Origin: Bacteroidales bacterium
GTDB lineage: Bacteria; Bacteroidota; Bacteroidia; Bacteroidales; Tenuifilaceae
Reading direction: 5' to 3'
NCBI GenBank assembly: GCA_008933525.1
Contig: WBUV01000129.1
Location: 1-8,062, forward strand
Length of the DNA: 8,062 nucleotides
Part shown: one piece after another, positions 1 through 5,734 of the stretch
Position numbering within the stretch: position 1 is the stretch's first letter
Layout: every line of letters begins with the position of its first letter
Made by a program: the position numbers and the translations under genes
Notes under the pieces: model-generated
The model's input: the letters and a program-made list of their open reading frames with translations, nothing else
What the model was told of the DNA's origin: nothing
Databases searched by the model: none

Positions 1-807
1 GTTAAGGATTACCTGACCTCGAAAAAGGAACTAACCCTCGATGCCGATTTGGTGGTTTTAGTCACTGGAATGGTTGCCCGCAGCGATAGCAACGAGATAT
101 CGAGCAAACTGAAAATTCCAATTGGAACTGATAAGTTCTTCAACGAAATTCACCCTAAGCTAAAACCCGTTGAAACTGTAATTAAAGGCGTTTACATTGG
201 GGGTGCGTGTCAGGGACCAAAGAATATAACAGAATCGGTACAATCGGCACTGTCGGGTGCGGCAAAAATCAACGCAATAATTCGTAAAGGAAATATCGAA
301 CTGGAGCCAATTGTTGCAAGAGTTAATGCTGAAGTTTGCGCTTGGTGCGATAAATGTAGCGAGGTTTGCGAGTACGATGCCATTAAACCAATCGAAAGTA
401 GCGGTAAGATGATTGCAGAAGTCAATATATCAACCTGCACCGGATGCGGAATTTGTGCCCCTGTATGTCCTACAAACGCGATTGAAATTGCGCAGTACAC
501 CGATAACGAGGTAGAATCGATGATTGACGGCTTTATGTCGGAAGGTGAAATTGAACAGCGGGAATTGGAACACGGAGCAAAAGTTGAAACAGGAAAAACT
601 GGAATGAAAGAGTACCCTGAACTATGGAACAGCATTGTATCGGTTCTCGATGGCAAATCGCTCACCATTCCAAAAATATCCGAGGCCACAGGAATTGAGT
701 CGCACCTTGTAACCTGGCACTTAATGACAATGAACCGCTACAGCGTAGTTGAACCAGCAGGACTCGATGATGATGAGGCCTACTTTATGTACAAACTAAA
801 AAAGTAA
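1..807 (+). CDS. hdrA: HdrA-like iron-sulfur flavoprotein, 3' part (5' end outside window)
   Basis: This is the C-terminal 268 residues of a homologue of heterodisulfide reductase subunit A. The frame is open to base 1 and the first visible residues already lie inside a FAD/NAD-binding fold, so the start is upstream; the TTG at 49 is not a credible start. Visible in order: a dinucleotide-fold strand ending in LVTGMV (about residues 17-25), the HdrA hallmark GVYIGGACQGPKNITESV (about 63-80), then two ferredoxin-type [4Fe-4S] motifs with Cys at 113/116/119/123 and 146/149/152/156. After the first motif Glu replaces the usual Pro. Residues about 203-268 form an extra domain that reads like a winged helix (TIPKISEATGI, then ESHLVTWHLMTMNRY, then a short acidic wing). 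HdrA proteins carry FAD and pass electrons between a soluble partner and HdrB/HdrC-type subunits. The adjacent QmoC-like gene suggests the electrons go to or come from quinone; the physiological partner is not visible. Family assignment is firm, pathway is inferred. Confidence 0.9.
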   Translation, partial: VKDYLTSKKELTLDADLVVLVTGMVARSDSNEISSKLKIPIGTDKFFNEIHPKLKPVETVIKGVYIGGACQGPKNITESVQSALSGAAKINAIIRKGNIELEPIVARVNAEVCAWCDKCSEVCEYDAIKPIESSGKMIAEVNISTCTGCGICAPVCPTNAIEIAQYTDNEVESMIDGFMSEGEIEQRELEHGAKVETGKTGMKEYPELWNSIVSVLDGKSLTIPKISEATGIESHLVTWHLMTMNRYSVVEPAGLDDDEAYFMYKLKK

Positions 808-813
808 ACAGCT

Positions 814-1893
814 ATGTCGCATATTAACCCCGATTTTGCGGAAGAAATCAAACAATTTGGCGCAAAGGACTTTCCCTTGTGCTTTAACTGTGGAAACTGC
901 ACAGCAATATGCTCACTATCGAAGAAAGAGGAATCGTTCCCACGCGAAATGGTTCGCTACAGCACACTTGGTCTAGAAGATGATATCAAATCATCTCTTA
1001 AACCTTGGATGTGCTACTACTGCGGCGAATGTAGCACCGATTGTCCACGACAAGCGCATCCCGGTGAACTAATGATGAGCCTACGCCGTTGGTTAACCTC
1101 AAAGTACGATTGGACTGGACTTTCTGGATTACTGTATAAAAATCTATCGGCATATATTATTGGCTTTATCCTGATTATTGTTGGGCTAATTGCATTTGCC
1201 AATAATCTTGAATGGAATCAGGAAAAGATTATGCACTTTGGACATCTGTTCGAGATGCTTGCCATTGCTGGCGTTTTTGCAGTAATTCTAGTGCCAAATA
1301 TCATTAGAATGTGGAACTACACCATACTGAAACCGGGAATAAAAGCAACTGTAAAGGTTTACTACAAGGCATTTACCGAATTACTAACCCATATGTTTAC
1401 CCAAAAGCGCTTTCTGGAATGCGAACAAACCCGCGAAAGCAGACTAATGTGGTTCGAGCATTTTATTCTTGTTCTTGGGTATCTATCGCTACTCTTTACT
1501 ACGGTTTTCCTTAACTGGTTCGAATCGGAGAATCTATTTGTAATAATTCTTGGATACATCGAGAGTGCGGTAATATTTGTAGTTACATTCCACTTTGTTT
1601 TAAAACGAATTCAAAAAACGGAAGCATTGCGCAAATTCTCGCAACCTTCTGATTGGTTCTTTGTAATATGGTTATTTCTGATGGGAGTTACTGCTTTTAT
1701 GGTAAGGCTCTTTATCGATATAAATATTCTCGAAAGTAACTTTTGGTTATTTATGGTACACTTAACTGTGCTGGTTCAATGGGCTATAATTATTGTACCA
1801 TTCGGCAAATGGACTCATTTTCTGTACCGTTCGTTTGCAATGTATTTTGCAAAGGTTATTGAACTGAATAAAATAGTAACTACTAAGAAATAG
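814..1893 (+). CDS. QmoC-like HdrC/membrane fusion protein (quinone-linked electron transfer)
   Basis: This 359-residue protein has an N-terminal HdrC-type domain with two cysteine motifs, C23-x2-C26-x2-C29-x3-C33 and C67-x2-C70-x2-C73-x3-C77-P, each expected to hold a [4Fe-4S] cluster. About six hydrophobic helices follow (roughly 112-131, 145-166, 212-234, 241-263, 281-300 and 308-330). Several histidines lie in or near the helices (H141, H144, H216, H260, H316, H335) and could ligate heme b, as in the QmoC/HdrE/NarI-type membrane domains. The fusion architecture matches QmoC of the quinone-interacting membrane-bound oxidoreductase. The ATG lies 6 nt after the HdrA-like stop, with an A-rich leader and no Shine-Dalgarno sequence, so the two are almost certainly co-transcribed. 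A terminator follows 21 nt after the stop. No apr, dsr or sat gene is visible, so a role in sulfate reduction cannot be assumed. An alternative name is membrane-bound HdrC/HdrE-like subunit. Confidence 0.88.
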   Translation: MSHINPDFAEEIKQFGAKDFPLCFNCGNCTAICSLSKKEESFPREMVRYSTLGLEDDIKSSLKPWMCYYCGECSTDCPRQAHPGELMMSLRRWLTSKYDWTGLSGLLYKNLSAYIIGFILIIVGLIAFANNLEWNQEKIMHFGHLFEMLAIAGVFAVILVPNIIRMWNYTILKPGIKATVKVYYKAFTELLTHMFTQKRFLECEQTRESRLMWFEHFILVLGYLSLLFTTVFLNWFESENLFVIILGYIESAVIFVVTFHFVLKRIQKTEALRKFSQPSDWFFVIWLFLMGVTAFMVRLFIDINILESNFWLFMVHLTVLVQWAIIIVPFGKWTHFLYRSFAMYFAKVIELNKIVTTKK

Positions 1894-1914
1894 TATAAAA
1901 CTAGGAATAGCGCT

Positions 1915-1952
1915 AAAGGGTGTTTCGAAATACTGAAACACCCTTTCGTTTT
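1915..1952 (+). terminator. Rho-independent terminator of the hdrA/qmoC-like operon
   Basis: The arms AAAGGGTGTTTC (1915-1926) and GAAACACCCTTT (1935-1946) form a perfect 12-bp stem with an 8-nt loop, followed by CGTTTT. It begins 21 nt after the stop of the QmoC-like gene. The A-rich 5' side means it could also work weakly on the other strand, but no minus-strand gene ends here. Confidence 0.88.
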
Positions 1953-1998
1953 AAACCATTTTATTGCTATTGTCCAATATAATGATTGCGAATATCTC

Positions 1999-2348
1999 GC
2001 TACTATGTAGCTCAAATACAAAAAAATTAACTGTAAAACTATAAATATTATGCCGCTATGCAGCCAGAAATTAGCAGCAGGGCTGCGTTATATTTGTAGC
2101 AAATACGAAAATGTACAAAACGTAAGCTCCAGAGGAGCGAAATATCACTTCTAACAGTTGGAGTAATAGTTTCAGAGGTTATAAATCATTTTCGGAATTA
2201 GGCATATAGGTGATAATTTGGTAATAGTTGCAAACCCAGAGGGTTTGAATGATTATAGTAATGAGCATATTTAAAAATTCGACTCCAGCTGGAGTCGAAT
2301 AATTTTTATTCACAATGAATTTCTATAAACATTTAATGCCGCTGGCAT
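1999..2348. repeat. Array of short perfect hairpins (Bacteroidota-type intergenic repeat)
   Basis: Six small perfect inverted repeats lie in this otherwise non-coding stretch: GCTAC-TAT-GTAGC (1999-2011), GCAGC-AGG-GCTGC (2074-2086), GCTCC-AGA-GGAGC (2126-2138), CAAACCC-AGA-GGGTTTG (2231-2247), a 24-bp palindrome centred on AGCT (2277-2300) and ATGCC-GCT-GGCAT (2336-2348). Loops are 3-4 nt. The last five are centred near 2080, 2132, 2239, 2288 and 2342, so spacing is about 52, 107, 50 and 54 nt, as if one unit near 2186 had decayed. The right flanks are related AT-rich words (for example TTATATTTGTAGCAA, GAATGATTATAG and CATTTAATATTAGCAA). A degenerate copy near 2040-2078 (CTATAAA, then ATGCCGCTATGC, then AATTAGCA) matches the flanks of the last unit (2322-2364). 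Stem sequences differ from unit to unit while stem size and tail are kept. I recall similar hairpin-plus-tail repeats between genes in many Bacteroidota, but could not search for copies. Confidence 0.68.
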
Positions 2349-2622
2349 CATTTAATATTAGCAAAACGCCTAATTCAAATCATTTCATAGGACATCATTG
2401 TTTACCTAGATAAAATTTTCTGTTAATTTATTCTAAAAACACACCAAAACAACACATAAATCAATAAAAATAAATTAGTTAACAAAATATTGATAAAAAA
2501 CACTTTTGTAACCTTATTCCCGTTTATCAGTTAAAGTAAATGTATTGATACCCTCTTTCCCATAATTTCCCATCAGTTTTTACTTTGATAATACATTATG
2601 ATGATGTTTAAGTGTGTTGATT
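2349..2622. other. AT-rich leader upstream of the histidine kinase; no gene seen
   Basis: This stretch of about 270 bp is very AT-rich, has stops in all frames at short intervals and lies directly before the kinase start. The kinase promoter should be here because a terminator isolates it from the upstream operon. I could not place a convincing Bacteroidota promoter (TTG-type -33 box plus TAnnTTTG -7 box). The nearest match is TACTTTG at 2581-2587, one base short of the consensus spacing and without a good -33 partner. A loose direct repeat, AGTTAA then TATTGATA, occurs at 2477-2495 and again at 2529-2550. Confidence 0.5.
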
Positions 2623-5184
2623 ATGGAGCAAGATGTATTTAATTTAAGCGATAGAAAGAAGTTACTCTACATTCTATCCTTTTTTTCGCTATTAGGGAAT
2701 ATTGTTGATATTGTTACTTATAGTAACTCTATTGTTAATCTTTCAATAAATATCGTTTTTATTAGTTTGGTTATTGCAGTATTAGTTCTTAACAAGTTAT
2801 CATCGCTATCCGCCAAAAAGACTTTTACAATCATTATATACTCATTGTTGCTAAATGTAATAATGAGTTGGGCGCTTGAAGCTTTCTTTATTGAGTTCAA
2901 TGAGTTTACTGCGTTACGAACCATTATAATTGCAAGCGTTTTACTTCCAATCTCGGGTTTCATTCTGGGGAAAAAACATTCTGTTTTCGTTGGTGCTGTT
3001 ATTGTTGCATTTATTGTTGCAATTTCTTTTTTGACTGAAAACACTTACATCCAAAGGAATATCTTTTTCCTAACCATGCTTATAGCTGGTTATACCTATG
3101 GAATTTACAATATAATAAGCATTTTAAATAAGGGGTTCGATAATGAGGAAAAACTCCTAGGAGAACTTTCCCAGAGAAATAACGATATCTCGTTTATCAA
3201 TAAGCTATCGCTTAAACTTGCCGACTTTTCTCCCGAGAACGATTTTATTCCTTCAACCCTAAAGGAAATTGCGCAACATACCGATGCTAAAGTGGCTGTT
3301 TTTTGCGAGTACAACGAAAATCAAAAGGCACTTGTAGTAAAAAGTATTGAGGCCGATGGGGTAATACTTAAGTCGGCAATCAAAATTGGTGGCGAAAAAA
3401 TACTTAATACTATTTCTCCAATTTCCACGGAAGCATATAAAAGAATTACAAGCAACAAAATTGAATTATTGGATTCGTTTACCGAGGTTTCTTTCGGAGC
3501 AATACCAGAATCGACGAATCAAATGATCAAAAAGTTAACTGGAATTAACAATATATACGCATTAGCGCTTATTGTATCGGGCAAACTATACGGTACTACA
3601 ATGCTGGCTTTCAAAAAAAACCAAAAGCTTCCAAGCGACGAATTACTGAAATCATACTCTCACTTAGTAGCACTCACATTAAGAAGAAGTATTGCCGAAA
3701 AAGCCCTGATTATTAACGAAAATCAACTACGTTGCATTACCGATAACATCAGCGATGTGGTTTTTACCACCGATATGGATTTAAACACAAAGTATGTAAG
3801 TCCATCCATATTCAAACTCACCGGCGAAAGTCCCGAGGCCTATATCAACAAAAAAATTGAACGTAAACACCCTATCGACTCCCTCCGGCTAATTAAATCA
3901 GCTCTAACAGAGGAACTTGAAAAGGAGAAGAATTCGAATATCGATAAAAAGAGAACCCGAATTATTGAGGTTGAACTTTACAAAAAGGATGGAAGCAAAA
4001 TTTATGTTTCCACACACCTAACTTTTATCAGAGATAATCAAGGTAATGCAATAGGATTTCAAGGAATCACAAGAGACATTACCAAACGAAAATTGGCAGA
4101 AATTGCCTTGCTTGAAAGCAGAAAGAAGTTAAACACCGTTGTAGAAACCATCCCCGACCTACTATTCCATTTTAACCGAGAGGGTAAGTTTGTAAACTTC
4201 TATCAGACCAGCAAAACACACCAACTTTTTATTGAACCAAGCCAATTTGTGGGGAAATCGATATATGATGTGTTAGACAAACCCTTGGCCGATAAAATTC
4301 AGAAAGCAATTAACAAAACTCTACACAAAAACTCCTACGAATTTGAATATGAAGCATTTATCGGAGAGATGAAATATTTTCATGCCCGTTGCGCTCAGCT
4401 AAACGAGCACGAAATCATAATTATTTCGAGTGATATATCTAAACTTAAAAAATCCGAGAATCAACTTAAACAAAACTCCAAGGAACTTAAGCAACTCAAT
4501 GCCGATAAGGATAGATTTATGCAGATATTAGCGCACGATTTAAGAAACCCGTTCAATGCTCTGCTTGGATTCTCCGATTTATTGCTGAGGAACTTCAAAA
4601 ACTACGATGATGATTTAATCAAATACTACCTTGACATTATCAAACAAACATCAGAAAGAACATATTTAATGCTCGATGAACTGCTCCTTTGGTCGAAATC
4701 GCAGGCAGGAAAATTACCATTCGAGCCCACAAGCATAAACTTATCGAATCTAATAGCATCTATCTACTCCGAAACACAAACCAACGCACAGAGAAAAAAT
4801 ATAACAATCAAACTTAGCGTTCCTGAAAATTTCCAAATATTTGCCGATGGCAATATGCTTAAAACTGTTATTCGAAATCTGGTCTCAAATGCCATTAAAT
4901 TCACCCGAAAAGATGGAGAAATTAAAATTATTTCTCACATAGATAATGGGAATGTAGTTATCGCTGTTGCTGATAATGGTATAGGTATAAACAAAACAGA
5001 CCAAGAGAAACTTTGGAATATCAGCAATCCTCATACAACAGTAGGAACTGATAATGAAAAGGGAACAGGACTAGGACTACTGCTTTGTAAAGATTTTGTG
5101 GAAAAACACGGCGGAAAAATTTGGGTTGAAAGCGATGAAGGATTTGGAAGTAATTTCAAAATTCAGCTACCTTTATTGAATTAA
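2623..5184 (+). CDS. Membrane-bound GAF/PAS/PAS sensor histidine kinase
   Basis: This 853-residue sensor kinase should autophosphorylate on H638 and pass the phosphate to a response regulator that is not in the window. Domains in order: six hydrophobic helices (about 12-31, 38-57, 66-90, 98-116, 120-138, 145-167) with almost no extracellular loops; a charged coiled-coil linker (about 168-192); a GAF-like domain (about 190-355); PAS 1 with its PAC motif (about 365-490, including YVSPSIFKLTGESPE and GFQGITRDITKRK); PAS 2 (about 493-608); HisKA with the H box AHDLRNPFNALLGF (H638); and HATPase with N box RNLVSNAIKF (N752, N756), G1 DNGIGI (784-789) and G2 GTGLGL (814-819). All catalytic motifs are intact and there is no receiver domain. 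I chose the ATG at 2623 over the in-frame GTG at 2614 and TTG at 2617, because MEQDVFNLSDRKK is a natural N-terminus. No ligand-specific residue identifies the signal; the short loops suggest a membrane or cytoplasmic signal. Confidence 0.93.
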   Translation: MEQDVFNLSDRKKLLYILSFFSLLGNIVDIVTYSNSIVNLSINIVFISLVIAVLVLNKLSSLSAKKTFTIIIYSLLLNVIMSWALEAFFIEFNEFTALRTIIIASVLLPISGFILGKKHSVFVGAVIVAFIVAISFLTENTYIQRNIFFLTMLIAGYTYGIYNIISILNKGFDNEEKLLGELSQRNNDISFINKLSLKLADFSPENDFIPSTLKEIAQHTDAKVAVFCEYNENQKALVVKSIEADGVILKSAIKIGGEKILNTISPISTEAYKRITSNKIELLDSFTEVSFGAIPESTNQMIKKLTGINNIYALALIVSGKLYGTTMLAFKKNQKLPSDELLKSYSHLVALTLRRSIAEKALIINENQLRCITDNISDVVFTTDMDLNTKYVSPSIFKLTGESPEAYINKKIERKHPIDSLRLIKSALTEELEKEKNSNIDKKRTRIIEVELYKKDGSKIYVSTHLTFIRDNQGNAIGFQGITRDITKRKLAEIALLESRKKLNTVVETIPDLLFHFNREGKFVNFYQTSKTHQLFIEPSQFVGKSIYDVLDKPLADKIQKAINKTLHKNSYEFEYEAFIGEMKYFHARCAQLNEHEIIIISSDISKLKKSENQLKQNSKELKQLNADKDRFMQILAHDLRNPFNALLGFSDLLLRNFKNYDDDLIKYYLDIIKQTSERTYLMLDELLLWSKSQAGKLPFEPTSINLSNLIASIYSETQTNAQRKNITIKLSVPENFQIFADGNMLKTVIRNLVSNAIKFTRKDGEIKIISHIDNGNVVIAVADNGIGINKTDQEKLWNISNPHTTVGTDNEKGTGLGLLLCKDFVEKHGGKIWVESDEGFGSNFKIQLPLLN

Positions 5185-5196
5185 ACCAATAAAACT

Positions 5197-5493
5197 ATGG
5201 AGCAAAACCGTAATAACTACCAGAATAAGGCTCACGAAACAATCGATGAGATATTTAAGGGTATCAACTCGTTGGAAGAAAAGGCGAAAACAGCCAGCAA
5301 AGATTTTTCCGATACAATGGAAGAAACTATACAGCAAATGAAGGTTGAAGGCGAAAAGCTAAAAGTAAAACTTGATGAATTGGCAAACACCAACAGTGAA
5401 TCGTGGGAGGAGATAAAGAATGGATTTGAACAAGCCGCCAACTCGCTCCGCGATGCTTTTTCGAATGCGTTTAATAAATACAAGGATAAATAA
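5197..5493 (+). CDS. Small coiled-coil protein, function unknown
   Basis: This 98-residue, highly charged protein starts 12 nt after the kinase stop and ends just before a strong terminator, so it is very likely co-transcribed with the kinase. It has no signal peptide, membrane helix or cysteine. Nearly the whole chain (about 11-95) reads as amphipathic helix with heptad-like spacing (TIDEIFKGINSLEEKAKTA, then TMEETIQQMKVEGEKLKVKL), with a short break at NTNSES (64-69) before a second helix (about 70-95) rich in Phe and Ala. That two-helix layout suggests a helical hairpin or an oligomeric bundle, as in apolipoprotein-, phasin- or small stress-type coiled-coil proteins. No family can be named with certainty. 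The ATG is the first codon after the kinase with an A-rich leader (CCAATAAAACT). A role as an output or accessory of the kinase is inference from position only. Confidence 0.82.
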   Translation: MEQNRNNYQNKAHETIDEIFKGINSLEEKAKTASKDFSDTMEETIQQMKVEGEKLKVKLDELANTNSESWEEIKNGFEQAANSLRDAFSNAFNKYKDK

Positions 5494-5505
5494 TAGTTGA
5501 AATGT

Positions 5506-5534
5506 AGCCCCGAGTTTAAACTCGGGGCTTTTTT
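5506..5534 (+). terminator. Strong rho-independent terminator after the kinase/coiled-coil operon
   Basis: A 24-bp perfect palindrome (5506-5529) begins 12 nt after the coiled-coil stop. It would fold as a stem of about 10 bp, AGCCCCGAGT with ACTCGGGGCT, around a TTAA loop, followed by a run of six T (5529-5534). Its core is repeated with one change at 5673-5692. Confidence 0.95.
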
Positions 5535-5601
5535 CATTTAATGGTATTGATTTATCACCCAAAATATAAAGGTTCTGTTTCATATCATGTTCTTAATAAT
5601 T

Positions 5602-5672
5602 GCGATGCAAACCTTAATGATCGTTTCAATCTAGTTTTTTACTTGCATCGCTTTTAATGCTTCGCATTAAAA
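5602..5672. repeat. Two abutting inverted repeats in the convergent spacer
   Basis: GCGATGCAA (5602-5610) pairs perfectly with TTGCATCGC (5643-5651) around a 32-nt loop. Immediately next to it TTTTAATGC (5652-5660) pairs perfectly with GCATTAAAA (5664-5672) around TTC, which reads GAA on the minus strand. The terminator stem 5673-5692 follows with no gap, so three 9-bp stems lie end to end. No open frame of note covers this stretch. It could be a structured RNA, a compound 3' end of the creD transcript or a decayed mobile repeat; nothing here decides between these. Confidence 0.65.
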
Positions 5673-5692
5673 CCCCGAGTTAAAACTCGGGG
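5669..5692 (-). terminator. Rho-independent terminator of the creD operon
   Basis: CCCCGAGTT (5673-5681) and AACTCGGGG (5684-5692) form a 9-bp stem with a 2-nt centre (in practice about 8 bp with a 4-nt loop). Read on the minus strand the stem is followed by TTTT (5672-5669), so it ends transcripts coming from creD, whose stop lies about 40 nt before the stem. On the plus strand there is no T-tract after the stem. Confidence 0.82.
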
Positions 5693-5703
5693 CCATACAT
5701 TTC

Positions 5704-5731
5704 ACATTCTAAATTCTACATTCATCATTAT
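5704..5731. repeat. Degenerate heptamer repeat, four units
   Basis: Four consecutive 7-nt words (ACATTCT, AAATTCT, ACATTCA, TCATTAT) follow one another between the terminator stem and the creD stop codon. The units agree at most positions but none of them is identical. It would be transcribed as the creD 3' untranslated region. Confidence 0.4.
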
Positions 5732-5734
5732 AAA

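Noticed and set aside
210..689. Long open frame antisense to the HdrA-like gene
   Set aside because: It lies entirely inside a clear conserved coding region, and its composition and translation look like a shadow of the real frame. Similar antisense frames over the kinase, creD and regulator genes were dropped for the same reason.
2060..2086. Alternative pairing GCAGCC (2060-2065) with GGCTGC (2081-2086)
   Set aside because: It has a 15-nt loop and competes with the tighter GCAGC-AGG-GCTGC hairpin that fits the array pattern better.
2089..2096. TATATTTG, an exact match to the Bacteroidota -7 promoter box TAnnTTTG
   Set aside because: It is the tail of a hairpin repeat unit, has no TTG about 20 nt upstream and points to no gene within 500 bp.
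1999..2348. Possible CRISPR-like array because of the regular spacing
   Set aside because: The stems differ from unit to unit, there is no constant 24-40 nt repeat and no cas gene is present.
2477..2550. Loose direct repeat AGTTAA...TATTGATA, twice, before the kinase
   Set aside because: The spacing differs (5 and 8 nt) and the DNA is extremely AT-rich, so chance is a sufficient explanation.
2614..2622. GTG (2614) or TTG (2617) as the start of the histidine kinase
   Set aside because: The ATG at 2623 is in the same frame and gives a typical charged N-terminus before the first membrane helix.
2623..5205. Kinase and coiled-coil genes both begin ATGGAGCAAxA
   Set aside because: Nine to eleven shared bases at two start codons is too little to claim a shared regulatory element or duplication.
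5652..5672. UUCG tetraloop in the middle hairpin on the plus strand
   Set aside because: The TTCG is present but the closing bases would be C and C; the perfect pairing gives a TTC triloop instead.
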